Both the position numbers and the translations under genes were made by a program. Shown here one piece after another: positions 14,171-22,394 of a stretch of 30,067 nucleotides of DNA. Source of the DNA: CBDDRG01 sp965232975. Lineage in GTDB: Bacteria; Pseudomonadota; Gammaproteobacteria; Pseudomonadales; Porticoccaceae. Positions within the stretch are counted from its first letter, which is position 1. Each line of letters opens with the position of its first letter. The stretch covers positions 1-30,067 of the forward strand of contig CBDDRG010000311.1 of the NCBI GenBank assembly GCA_965232975.1. The letters run 5' to 3'. The notes under the pieces are model-generated. The model was not told the origin of the DNA and searched no databases. It saw only the letters and a list, made by a program, of their open reading frames with translations.

Positions 14171-14722
14171 ATGGACAGATACTTTTTCGTCAGTGACGAT
14201 CTCGACGATCTCGAAGCCGTTGAAATCGAACTGGAAAAATCGGGCGTGGCGACACCCCAGATCCACGTCTTGAGCAACAACGATCGGGATGTGGCGCTTC
14301 ACCGACATCTCCACGAGGTGCACGCCTTCATGAAGACCGATGTCGTTCGCTCCGGGCTGATCGGCGCCTGTTTTGGCGTTGTCGCGGCGGCGCTGGTGAT
14401 CGGCGTCACCTATTTCGCCGGCCCGCCGACCACCTGGGTACCCTTCATTTTCCTCGCCATCGTACTGCTGGGGTTCTGCACCTGGGAGGGCGGCTTCCTC
14501 GGTTTTCAAATTCCCAACAGGCAGTTCAGCCGCTTTCAGGAACTGTTGCATGCGGGTAAACATGTGCTGTTTGTCGATGTGAACCCGGGCCAGGTGCCAC
14601 AGATGGAGCGGGTGCTCGCCAGTCACGGCAAGCTACAGCCCGCCGGCACCGGCAACGCGTCACCCTGGTGGGTGATCAGTTGGTTGCACAACTACAAAAA
14701 ATTCCAGCAATGGGCGCCCTAG
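14171..14722 (+). CDS. Small inner-membrane protein with two transmembrane helices
   Basis: A 183-residue protein: a soluble N-terminal part (1-60) starting M-D-R-Y-F-F-V-S-D-D-L-D-D-L, with alternating strand/helix character, two hydrophobic helices at about 62-82 and 88-108, then F-L-G-F-Q-I-P-N-R-Q-F-S-R-F and a soluble C-terminal domain (about 115-183). Similar proteins are widespread, uncharacterised, and sometimes labelled NAD/FAD-utilising without evidence. The N-terminal region could be a small ferredoxin-like domain (H-V-L-S-N-N-D-R-D). It has a strong ribosome-binding site and a hairpin terminator, so it is probably monocistronic. No function can be assigned. Confidence 0.8.
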   Translation: MDRYFFVSDDLDDLEAVEIELEKSGVATPQIHVLSNNDRDVALHRHLHEVHAFMKTDVVRSGLIGACFGVVAAALVIGVTYFAGPPTTWVPFIFLAIVLLGFCTWEGGFLGFQIPNRQFSRFQELLHAGKHVLFVDVNPGQVPQMERVLASHGKLQPAGTGNASPWWVISWLHNYKKFQQWAP

Positions 14723-14731
14723 TTTGCCATT

Positions 14732-14754
14732 CGGGGACGCTGCACGCGTCCCCG
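14732..14754 (+). terminator. Hairpin terminator after the membrane protein gene
   Basis: 9-bp arms CGGGGACGC and GCGTCCCCG with a TGCAC loop, 10 bp after the stop, followed by AAGCTTTCTT. The T-rich tail is short but present, consistent with an intrinsic terminator. Confidence 0.7.
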
Positions 14755-14852
14755 AAGCTTTCTTGCGCATACCCCGACCAACGTATGCAGTAAATCACCG
14801 GCGAGCCAGCCGTTGTCGATGAACCCGGAGGGGCCCCACAGGCCCCGTCTCC

Positions 14853-14942
14853 TCACAACCCGCGGGTAGCGGCGCAGACGATGCCGATCACGAGCGCTGC
14901 TTCGAGCACCTCGCGGAACACGCTGATCAGCGCACTCAACAT
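14853..14942 (-). pseudogene. FTR1-family iron permease, truncated after the first helix
   Basis: Six bases after the cupredoxin stop an ATG opens a frame reading M-L-S-A-L-I-S-V-F-R-E-V-L-E-A-A-L-V-I-G-I-V and ending in TGA after 29 codons. This is the N-terminus of FTR1/EfeU iron permeases: first helix with the iron-binding R-E-x-x-E motif (R10, E11, E14). The family normally has about 270 residues and seven helices. The rest is missing, and the next ~100 bp hold GC-rich hairpins (for example GGGGCC/GGCCCC at 14830-14846), so the permease has been deleted. Confidence 0.8.
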
Positions 14943-14948
14943 GCCGGA

Positions 14949-15299
14949 TTACTCCGCGACCACAACACCCTGCGCGGTCTTGGGATTGAACTCGCCAAAG
15001 AACGGATAGCGGCCGGGCTCAAGGGGGCCGATGAAAATTTTTGCAGTCTTGTTGCCGGCAATGATCTTTTCGCGGTGGAGTTCGTAGCTCTCGAACTCCT
15101 CGGCGGTGGCATCCTTGTTTTCGATGACCAGCACCACCTTGACGTTCGCCGGCACCCTGATTTCCGCTGGCTGAAATTCGTGATCCCTGATCGAGATACT
15201 GAATTCGGGTGCGGCGGGCGCGGCGACCGCCCCTGCAATCCCGGTCAACGCCAGCACCAGCCCGCCGGTGGCGAGCGCTTTCCGACCGCACTTGAACAT
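14949..15299 (-). CDS. Periplasmic cupredoxin-domain protein of an FTR1-type iron uptake operon
   Basis: A 116-residue protein with a signal peptide (about 1-27: M-F-K-C-G-R-K, hydrophobic core, A-V-A-A-P) and a cupredoxin-like beta sandwich. It contains F-S-I-S-I-R-D-H-E-F-Q-P-A-E-I-R-V-P, E-E-F-E-S-Y-E-L-H-R-E-K and G-P-L-E-P-G-R-Y-P-F-F-G-E-F-N. The E-S-x-E-L-H-R-E-K pattern is typical of the cupredoxins encoded next to FTR1 permeases, thought to bind or oxidise Fe(II)/Cu for import. I start it at 15299, where GAGGAAG precedes the ATG, rather than at 15341. With FTR1 truncated it is probably a leftover of a broken uptake system. Confidence 0.85.
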   Translation of the reverse strand: MFKCGRKALATGGLVLALTGIAGAVAAPAAPEFSISIRDHEFQPAEIRVPANVKVVLVIENKDATAEEFESYELHREKIIAGNKTAKIFIGPLEPGRYPFFGEFNPKTAQGVVVAE

Positions 15300-15387
15300 G
15301 ATTTCTTCCTCAAATTGGCCGAATAACCTGTCGAACGTCAATTATTCTTGACCAGGCTCTGGTGACATTCGAGATCAAGCTACTGAC

Positions 15388-15482
15388 CCAGCTCATTGAG
15401 GGAGCTGGGCACATGGCACGGAATTTACGCAACGATCAGCGGGAGCGGATCAAGGATCTGCTGCCGGCAAGGCCAGCGATCC
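15388..15482 (+). mobile_element. Remnant of an IS5-type transposase gene (N-terminus)
   Basis: From the ATG at 15413 the plus strand reads M-A-R-N-L-R-N-D-Q-R-E-R-I-K-D-L-L-P, like the start of IS5-family transposases. Similarity is lost after about 20 codons and the frame continues as unrelated sequence. A perfect 8-bp inverted repeat (CCCAGCTC and GAGCTGGG, 15388-15410) sits just upstream. No catalytic DDE region and no second end are visible, so it is a decayed fragment. Confidence 0.5.
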
Positions 15483-15695
15483 GGCTCGAACCGCAGAGGG
15501 GGAAGATGAGCGATGTTAGCCGTCCGCCCACAAAACCCACAAAACGGACACTCTGCGAGGCGCGTAGACTACGCGACAGAGGTGGAGCATGGCAACGCGA
15601 ACGAGGCGAGCCTGAAAGAGACGGCGTAGTCATGCCCCCGGTACTTCGCGAAGCACCCGCAGTATCGCGCCGAAACCTTATCGCCGAGCCCCATC
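15483..15695. other. Intergenic region before the nuclease-helicase pair
   Basis: No gene can be supported. It contains a perfect palindrome CGCGTAG-A-CTACGCG (15561-15575) and an A-rich CACAAAACCCACAAAAC direct repeat (15530-15548). The promoter of the nuclease gene should lie here, but I see no clear -35/-10 pair and the ribosome-binding site before 15696 is weak. Confidence 0.45.
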
Positions 15696-18422
15696 ATGCT
15701 GAACCCCCTGTTCGACATCGCCCATCTGCGCCGCCCCCTCGCGGCGGGCGATCTGGTGCTCACGGCCAACCGTCGCCTCGCGCGCAGTGTCCTCGCCGCC
15801 TGGGGACAGCACTGTCAAACGCAGGGTGCCGAGGTGTGGCCGCAGCCGCCGGTATACGCGCTCGATGACTGGTTCGCGGAGTGCTGGCAGGCACTGCTCG
15901 ACCGCGGCTATCCGCCCGCGCTGGCCGGCACCATCGCCAACCCCCACGCCGAGCGCTGGCTGTGGCAGCAGGTCATTGCCGCGGACGCCGACGCGCCGGA
16001 CGGCGACCCGGCGGCCTACGCGGAGCTGGCGCGCGCGGCCGGGCAGCAAGTGGAGCGCTGGCAGGTGCCACTGCGCCAGCTCGAACACAGCAACCACGAC
16101 GGCTGCCAACATTTTATGCGCTGGCTTGCGGACTATCGCAACGCACTTGCCCAACGCAGTTTGATTACCCGCGAGCAGGCGCTCGCGCTCATCGGCCGCG
16201 GCTTTCGCGATGGCGCCCTGCCCCGCCCCCCGACGCTTCACCTGGTGGGGTTTCAGACGCTGCCGCCGCTGTATCGCGACAGCCTCGCCGCCACCGGCGC
16301 CGAGATCGCACGCCATGAACCCGCCGCGCCCGACCCGGGGGTGGCGCTACTCGCCGGCCTGGACGATGACAGCAGCGAACTGCTCGCCGCCGCGCGCTGG
16401 GCCAGGGCTCAACGCGATGCCGCGCCCGCGGCGCGCATCGGCGTGGTGTTTCCGAACCTGACCAGCATTCGCACCCAGGTCGAGCGCGTGTTCCGCGACG
16501 AGTTCACGCCCACGCACAGCCTGCCCGGCGCCAACCGCGCGCAGCCGCCCTTCAATATCTCGGCCGGGATACCTCTGGCACGGGTACCGCTGGTCGCCAG
16601 CGCGCTCAAGCTGTTGGCGCTGCGCGCCGGCGAACATCCACTGGCCTACTACTGCGCGCTGCTCGCCGATCCCTTCTGGGGCGATGCCGAGGCCGAGCTG
16701 GCGACGCGGGCGCGCGCCGAGGTGCTGCTGCGGGAGCTGGGCAGGGTGGCGCCGTCGAGCGCCGACTTTCGCCGGCAATGTCAGCTGGCCGCAGCGGCGC
16801 CGCCGGACTCGGCGACCCATCAAGACAGCCTGGGCGCGCGCCTGCGGCAATGCGCCGAGAGCCTGCGCCGAGAGCCCGCGACCGCCTCGCCGCGCGCGTG
16901 GGCGGCGCTGTTCAGCGCGCAGTTGCAAGCCCTGGGCTGGCCCGGTGCCCGCACCCTCGACAGCAACGAGTACCAGCAGTGGCAGCACTGGCGGGATCTG
17001 CTCGACGAATTCGCCGCACTATCGTCGGTGGTCGGCGCGGTCTCCGCCGCGCAGGCGCTGGCGCAACTGCGCCAAATGGCGGCGGCGACGATCTTCCAGG
17101 TGCAGACCGCCGATGCGCCGGTGCAGGTACTGGGTCTGCTCGAAGCGGTCGGCCTGCGCTTCGACCGGCTCTGGGTCGCCGGCATGGACGCCAGCCGCTG
17201 GCCGCAGCCGCCGGCGCCGAATCCGTTGCTGCCCGCCGCGCTGCAACGCCAGCACGGCCTGCCGCGCAGCAGCGCCGAGCAGGAACTCGGCCTCGCGCAG
17301 GATTTGTTCGCGAGCTTGCGCGCCGCCGCCGGGCAGGTGATCTTCAGCTACGCCCGCCGCGATGGCGACGGCGAACGCCTGCCCAGCGCGCTGCTGCGCG
17401 ACTTGCCGGCGTGGCTGGAAACCCCACCGGCGGCGGAATCCCAACCACTTGCCGCCCACCCATTGATCGCCGCACTGCTCGGCAGCACCGAACTGGAGCG
17501 CGTGCCCATCGGCCCGGCGCCGCCGCTGGCGGCGAGCGGCGCAGCGGTGGCCGGCGGCAGCAGCGTGCTGAGGGATCAGGCCGGCTGCCCGTTCAACGCC
17601 TTCGCCATCTGGCGGCTGGGCGCGACGTCGTTGGCGGAGCCAGCCTTTGGCCTGTCGGCGCAGGAGCGCGGCACGCTCGTGCACCGCTGCCTGGAATTGC
17701 TGTGGGCGCGCTTGCAGACCCAGTCCGCACTGCTGCAACTCGATGCTCAAGCCTGCGCCGCAGTGGTCGCCGAAGTTGTCGCGGAAGCCTTGAAACCCTG
17801 GCAGCGCGACCGCCCCGAGCTGTGCGGCCCGCGCTTCCTGCGCATCGAAAGCGCGCGCTTGCGGGCATTGTTGCTGGCCTGGCTCGATCTGGATCGGGCG
17901 CGCGCCGGGTTCAGCGTGGTGGCGCCGGAACAGGCGATCGCCGTCGATGTCGCCGGGCTCAAGCTGGCGCTGCGCATCGACCGCATCGATCAACTCGCCG
18001 ACGGCAGTCTGGTGTTGATCGACTACAAGACCGGCGCGACCAAACCCAAGGTGTGGGCCGGCGAGCGCCCGGAGGAACCCCAGTTGCCGCTGTATGCGCT
18101 GAGCCAGCAGGCACCGGTGGCGGCGCTGTGCCTCGCCCGGGTATCGGGGCGCGATGGCGTCGGCCTGAGCGGCACCGGCCGCGATCCGGCACTGCTGCCC
18201 GGCCTGGTCGCACCCGCCGCGCTGGGGTTGCCGGAAACCTGGCCCGCTACCCTCGCCCACTGGCAACGGGTGCTCGCTCGGCTCGCCCGCGAGTTTCTCG
18301 ATGGCCATGCGGAACTGGCCTTTCATACCGACGCCGCCGCCGACCGCCAGGGCCATCTGCTGGCGCTCAACCGCTGGCCCGAGTGGGCGACGCTGGCGGA
18401 ACTGGACGGGGTCGCGCCGTGA
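15696..18422 (+). CDS. AddB-like PD-(D/E)XK nuclease (probable DNA repair protein)
   Basis: A 908-residue protein of the proteobacterial family often annotated as probable DNA repair protein, related to AddB. The N-terminal inactive-helicase region starts A-A-G-D-L-V-L-T-A-N-R-R-L-A-R. A mid-region has F-D-R-L-W-V-A-G-M-D-A-S-R-W-P, typical of AddB-type proteins. The C-terminal RecB-like nuclease shows G-T-L-V-H-R-C-L-E-L, LRIDRIDQLADGSLVLIDYK with D776 and K778, and Q-L-P-L-Y-A-L. It overlaps the helicase start by 4 bp, so the two are made together and probably form a break-processing heterodimer. GC content is much higher than in the cas operons. Confidence 0.9.
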   Translation: MLNPLFDIAHLRRPLAAGDLVLTANRRLARSVLAAWGQHCQTQGAEVWPQPPVYALDDWFAECWQALLDRGYPPALAGTIANPHAERWLWQQVIAADADAPDGDPAAYAELARAAGQQVERWQVPLRQLEHSNHDGCQHFMRWLADYRNALAQRSLITREQALALIGRGFRDGALPRPPTLHLVGFQTLPPLYRDSLAATGAEIARHEPAAPDPGVALLAGLDDDSSELLAAARWARAQRDAAPAARIGVVFPNLTSIRTQVERVFRDEFTPTHSLPGANRAQPPFNISAGIPLARVPLVASALKLLALRAGEHPLAYYCALLADPFWGDAEAELATRARAEVLLRELGRVAPSSADFRRQCQLAAAAPPDSATHQDSLGARLRQCAESLRREPATASPRAWAALFSAQLQALGWPGARTLDSNEYQQWQHWRDLLDEFAALSSVVGAVSAAQALAQLRQMAAATIFQVQTADAPVQVLGLLEAVGLRFDRLWVAGMDASRWPQPPAPNPLLPAALQRQHGLPRSSAEQELGLAQDLFASLRAAAGQVIFSYARRDGDGERLPSALLRDLPAWLETPPAAESQPLAAHPLIAALLGSTELERVPIGPAPPLAASGAAVAGGSSVLRDQAGCPFNAFAIWRLGATSLAEPAFGLSAQERGTLVHRCLELLWARLQTQSALLQLDAQACAAVVAEVVAEALKPWQRDRPELCGPRFLRIESARLRALLLAWLDLDRARAGFSVVAPEQAIAVDVAGLKLALRIDRIDQLADGSLVLIDYKTGATKPKVWAGERPEEPQLPLYALSQQAPVAALCLARVSGRDGVGLSGTGRDPALLPGLVAPAALGLPETWPATLAHWQRVLARLAREFLDGHAELAFHTDAAADRQGHLLALNRWPEWATLAELDGVAP

Positions 18423-21400
18423 ACGACAACGCCGATGTCCAGCCGCCGGCCGATCGGGCCGCGCGCCAGCGCGCACTCGATGTGGGCAACTCCTTCACCG
18501 TCACCGCGCCGGCGGGCTCGGGCAAGACCGGGCTGCTGACCCAGCGGCTGCTGGCGCTGCTGACCACGGTCGAGGCGCCCGAGCAGATTCTGTGCATGAC
18601 CTTCACCCGCAAGGCGGCGGGGGAGATGCGCCGCCGGGTGTTGCTGGCGCTGACCCGCGCGCTCGACGACAACCCGCCCGCCGACGCCTACGAGCGCGAC
18701 GCCTGGACGCTGGCGCGGCAGGCGCTGGTGCACAGCCAGGCCCACAACTGGCAGTTGATCGAGGCGCCGAACCGGCTGCGCATACTGACCATCGACGGCT
18801 TCTGCCGCGAGCTGGCGCGCCAGCTCGCCGTGCAATCGGGTTTTGGCGAACTGCCCGAACCCACCGAGGACGCCGACATTCACTACCGCGCGGCGGTGCG
18901 CGAGCTGCTCGCCGAGCTCGACGCGCGCGGCGCCGACAGCGCGACGGCGGACGCCCTGGAAACCCTGCTCGGCCACCTCGACAACGACATTCAGCGGTTG
19001 GAAGCCATGCTGATGCGCCTGCTCGCGCGCCGCGAACAGTGGTTGGGCCATGTGCTGGCCAGTCGCGATGCGCGGCCGGTGCTGGAAGGCTATCTGGCCG
19101 GTTTGCACCGGGAAACGCTGACCGCGGCCGCCAAACTGCTGGCGCCCGTAGCCAGCGACATCGCCAAGCTGGCCGATTACGCGGCCGTCAATCTGGCGCA
19201 GTCGGGTCACCCGCTCACCGCCTGCACGGGCCTGATCGGCCTGCCCATCGGCGGCATCGGCACCCCGGCACCAGAACTCGAACGCAACCAGTGGCTCGGC
19301 ATCGTCGAGCTGCTGGTCACCAAAGGCGGCGACTGGCGCAAGACCATCACGGCGAGCCTCGGCTTTCCCGCGGCCAAAGGGTCTAAAGACCCTAAAGGCG
19401 CGCGCGATCCGGCGCTCGCCGCCGCGCGCAAACAGCTGTGGGAGGCGACGCTCGACTTCTGCCGCCAGCAACCGGGCCTGCTCGCCGCCCTCGACGATGT
19501 GCGCGCGCTACCCGCCGCCGGCTATGACGATGCCCAGTGGCAGGTGTTGGCGGCGCTGACCCGGCTGTTGCCGCGCCTGGTCGCGCGTCTGCGCCTGGTG
19601 TTTCGCAGCGAGCGCAGTTGCGACTTCAACGAAATCGCGCTGGCGGCGCTCCAGGCGCTCGGCGACGACGACAACCCCACCGATCTCGTGCTCGGCCTCG
19701 ACGCACGCATTCAGCACATCCTGGTCGATGAATGCCAGGACACCTCGTCGGTGCAGTTCGCATTGCTGCGCCGGCTCACCGCCGGCTGGCAGCCGGGGGA
19801 TGGCCGCACGCTGTTTCTGGTGGGCGACGGCATGCAGTCGCTGTACGGCTTTCGCAACGCCAACGTCGGCCTGTTTCTCGACGCCAGCCGCCACCCGGTG
19901 GGCGGTGCCGTGCCGCAGCCGCTGAGTCTAAGCGCCAATTTTCGCTCCCAGGCCGGCGTCGTCGGCTGCGTCAACCGCTGGTTCGCGAGCGCCTTCCCGG
20001 CCCGCGCCGACGCCAGCCGCGGCGCCATGCCCTATGCGCCCGCGCAGGCGGTGAAACCGCTGTTGCCGGGGCCGGCGGTAACGGTCGATGTGTTCCGCGG
20101 GCCGCCCGACCGCGGCGCCGAAGCCGCGGCAGTCGTCGACCGCGTGCTCGCCGCACGCGCGGAAAACCCACAGGGCAGCATCGCGATTCTGGTGCGCGGG
20201 CGCGCCCATCTGCGCGAAATTCTGCCGGCGCTGCACCGCCGCGGCCTGCGCTGGCAGGCCACCGACATCGACCCGCTGGCGATGCGGATGCCGGTGCTCG
20301 ACCTGCTGTCGCTGACCCGCGCGCTGCTGTGCCCGGCCGATCGCATTCCGTGGCTGGCGGTGCTGCGCGCGCCCTGGTGCGGACTGGATCTCGCCGACCT
20401 GCATGCGGTCGCCAACCACCCGGCGCGCGCATCGGCGACGCGCCGGGTGGCAACGGAGCAGATCGCGACCGAGCAGTGCGTGCGCGATAACGAGCGCTAC
20501 CCACTGGTGCTCGCGCAGATAATTCATCACCGGGACATCAGCGGTCTGTCGGTTGCCGGCCGGCGTATTCTCGCCCGCGTCGGCGCGGTGTTCGCAACGG
20601 CCTGGCACGAGCGCCGCCGCCAGCCCCTGCGCATCTGGATTGAAGGCGTGTGGACCGCCCTCGGCGGCCCCGCCGCGCTGGTCGAGGCGGGCGCGCTGGC
20701 CGACTGCCAACAATACCTCGACCTGCTCGAACGCCACGCCGACGGCGGCAGCGGCGGCGGCGGCGCCATCGACGACTGGCCGGCGTTCGTCGCCGCCGTC
20801 GGCCGCCTGTATGCGGCACCGGCGCCCGACGCCGATCCAAAGCTTCAGATCCTGACCATCCACAAGGCCAAGGGCCTCGAATTCGACACCGTGATTCTGC
20901 CGGGGCTGCACCAGGTCGGCCGCAACAACGACACCGAACTGCTGCTGTGGGCCGAGCGCGTGTCCGCCGCGGGCGTCGCCGAGCTGCTGATTGCGGCGCC
21001 CCACAAGCTCGGCGCCGACGACGATCCGCTGTACGCCTACCTGAAGCGCGAGGGCACTATCAAATCCCGGCTGGAAACCACGCGCGTGCTCTATGTCGCC
21101 TGTACCCGCGCCGTGCGCCGCCTGCATTTGCTACTGCATGAACCGGCCAAGGGCAAGCCGGCCAGCAACAGCCTGCTCGCCCCGCTGTGGCCGGCGCTGG
21201 TCGAGGAGCTGGCCGCACCGCCGGCGGACATGGCCGTGCGCGTGCATGACAACCCGGCGACCGGAGCGGCGGCCGTCGATTGCGACGAGGACGCCGACGC
21301 CGTCAGCGCGCAATCGACGCCGACTTTCAGCCTGCGGCTGCCGGCCGACTGGCAACCGCCGGAGCGGATCGCAGTCGCAACCGGCGCGCCGCTGCCGGCG

Positions 21401-21982
21401 GCTGTGGCCGGCGGCCCAGCCGAACCCGACGCCGAGCGCGGCTTCGCGCAGGACGCCCGCCATATCGGCACCCTGCTGCACCGCGCGCTACGGCAGGTAG
21501 TGCTGGAAACGGCGACCGCTTGGGACGATGCGCGCATCAATCGACAAAAACCCGCGTGGGCAATCCAGTTGCGTGAATTCGGCGTCGCCGCGGTGGAGGC
21601 TGCGCTGGCTCGCATCGAAGCGGCGCTGAGACATTGCCTCCAGCACCCCGAAGGCCAGTGGCTGCTCGATCACCGGCACTCCGCCGGCGCCTGCGAACTG
21701 GCGCTCGGCTACATCGACACGGAGGGCCGCCAGCGCACCGCCGTGATCGACCGCACCTTCGTCGCCGAGGGCACCCGCTGGATAATCGACTACAAGAGCG
21801 CCGTGCCCACCGCCGGCGAACCCCAAGCGAGGTTTTTGGCACGCCAGCGCGCGCTGTACCGGCAGCAACTCGAAGGCTATGCCCGGCTGTTCACCGCAGT
21901 GGGCGAGCCACCGGTGCGGGTGGCGCTGTACTACCCGCTGTTGCCCTACCTGGATGTGGTCGATCTCGACGCGAGCGGTTGA
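18419..21982 (+). CDS. AddA-like UvrD-type helicase with C-terminal RecB nuclease domain
   Basis: A 1187-residue superfamily 1 helicase-nuclease starting at the GTG at 18419 (V-N-D-N-A-D-V), overlapping the nuclease stop as GTGA. Motifs in order: Walker A APAGSGKT (30-37), M-T-F-T-R-K-A-A-G-E-M, motif II DECQD (437-441), VGDGMQSLYGFR, L-S-A-N-F-R-S-Q, motif V LTIHKAKGLEFD (about 812-823), motif VI Y-V-A-C-T-R-A, and a C-terminal nuclease with G-T-L-L-H-R-A-L and I-I-D-Y-K (D1124, K1126). It should unwind and resect double-strand breaks with its partner. RecBCD/AddAB activity is known to supply fragments for CRISPR adaptation, so its place between two CRISPR loci is suggestive. The frame stays open upstream, but earlier starts lie inside the partner gene. 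Confidence 0.92.
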   Translation: MNDNADVQPPADRAARQRALDVGNSFTVTAPAGSGKTGLLTQRLLALLTTVEAPEQILCMTFTRKAAGEMRRRVLLALTRALDDNPPADAYERDAWTLARQALVHSQAHNWQLIEAPNRLRILTIDGFCRELARQLAVQSGFGELPEPTEDADIHYRAAVRELLAELDARGADSATADALETLLGHLDNDIQRLEAMLMRLLARREQWLGHVLASRDARPVLEGYLAGLHRETLTAAAKLLAPVASDIAKLADYAAVNLAQSGHPLTACTGLIGLPIGGIGTPAPELERNQWLGIVELLVTKGGDWRKTITASLGFPAAKGSKDPKGARDPALAAARKQLWEATLDFCRQQPGLLAALDDVRALPAAGYDDAQWQVLAALTRLLPRLVARLRLVFRSERSCDFNEIALAALQALGDDDNPTDLVLGLDARIQHILVDECQDTSSVQFALLRRLTAGWQPGDGRTLFLVGDGMQSLYGFRNANVGLFLDASRHPVGGAVPQPLSLSANFRSQAGVVGCVNRWFASAFPARADASRGAMPYAPAQAVKPLLPGPAVTVDVFRGPPDRGAEAAAVVDRVLAARAENPQGSIAILVRGRAHLREILPALHRRGLRWQATDIDPLAMRMPVLDLLSLTRALLCPADRIPWLAVLRAPWCGLDLADLHAVANHPARASATRRVATEQIATEQCVRDNERYPLVLAQIIHHRDISGLSVAGRRILARVGAVFATAWHERRRQPLRIWIEGVWTALGGPAALVEAGALADCQQYLDLLERHADGGSGGGGAIDDWPAFVAAVGRLYAAPAPDADPKLQILTIHKAKGLEFDTVILPGLHQVGRNNDTELLLWAERVSAAGVAELLIAAPHKLGADDDPLYAYLKREGTIKSRLETTRVLYVACTRAVRRLHLLLHEPAKGKPASNSLLAPLWPALVEELAAPPADMAVRVHDNPATGAAAVDCDEDADAVSAQSTPTFSLRLPADWQPPERIAVATGAPLPAAVAGGPAEPDAERGFAQDARHIGTLLHRALRQVVLETATAWDDARINRQKPAWAIQLREFGVAAVEAALARIEAALRHCLQHPEGQWLLDHRHSAGACELALGYIDTEGRQRTAVIDRTFVAEGTRWIIDYKSAVPTAGEPQARFLARQRALYRQQLEGYARLFTAVGEPPVRVALYYPLLPYLDVVDLDASG

Positions 21983-21990
21983 TGCCTGCC

Positions 21991-22140
21991 TTACTCCATC
22001 GCCTCCTGCTCGTTCGCGGCCTGGCCGTTCGCGATCAGAGGGCGATTTTTGTTGTAGACCATGCCCTTGCGGCCGGCGGCGACGGCGTCCATGTCGTCCA
22101 CCTCCACCACCTTGTCCCAGATCAGCTCCGCATGGCGTGA
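21991..22140 (-). pseudogene. C-terminal fragment of an unidentified protein
   Basis: The minus strand reads S-R-H-A-E-L-I-W-D-K-V-V-E-V-D-D-M-D-A-V-A-A-G-R-K-G, then M-V-Y-N-K-N-R-P-L-I-A-N and a glutamate-rich end. The composition looks like real protein and the frame ends cleanly at 21991, 8 bp from the helicase stop and convergent with it. Upstream it runs into short tandem repeats with no good start. I do not recognise the family; probably the tail of a deleted gene. Confidence 0.4.
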
Positions 22141-22153
22141 ATCAATCGAGTCC

Positions 22154-22183
22154 GACCCCCTTGACCTGGACCCCCTTGACCTG
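22154..22183. repeat. Two tandem copies of a 15-bp unit
   Basis: GACCCCCTTGACCTG occurs twice head to tail. It lies at the boundary between the C-terminal gene fragment and the toxin-antitoxin debris, in the ~400 bp between 21983 and 22390 that hold no intact gene. Confidence 0.7.
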
Positions 22184-22286
22184 AGGACGACGGCGATACA
22201 TCGGCGTTATCGGTTCATCCACGATCGGGCCGACACGAGATCGATTGAGCACTTTCGCCAGTTGGCGCACAGCAAGAAATCGCCAC

Positions 22287-22394
22287 GGCACACTCACCAT
22301 CGTCGGTGACATCGTCGCGCCCCTGGACGAGGCATGGTCTGCGGAAACAGGCGATGAAGACGATCTCTACCGCGATCTGAGCCCCCAAAAATGA
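22287..22394 (+). pseudogene. Phd/YefM-type antitoxin, C-terminal remnant
   Basis: The frame ending at 22394 encodes G-T-L-T-I-V-G-D-I-V-A-P-L-D-E-A-W, then an acidic tail ending L-S-P-Q-K. This is the usual C-terminus of Phd-type antitoxins paired with PIN toxins. The DNA-binding N-terminus is not found upstream in any frame. The stop overlaps the VapC start as ATGA, preserving the original coupling. Confidence 0.7.

Noticed and set aside
15362..15868. 168-codon plus-strand frame before the nuclease gene
   Set aside because: Only its first part resembles an IS5-type transposase. The rest is Arg/Pro-rich out-of-frame translation running into the nuclease gene.
16778..18418. Upstream extension of the helicase open frame to 16778
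   Set aside because: It lies wholly inside the nuclease gene in another frame, with low-complexity Arg/Ala-rich translation. The GTG at 18419 gives the family N-terminus and a 4-bp overlap.
17019..21127. Long open frames on the minus strand opposite the nuclease and helicase (for example 17019-18476, 18323-19471, 19928-21127)
   Set aside because: They are mirror frames typical of very GC-rich genes: Arg/Gln/Ala-rich, no recognisable domains, no ribosome-binding sites.
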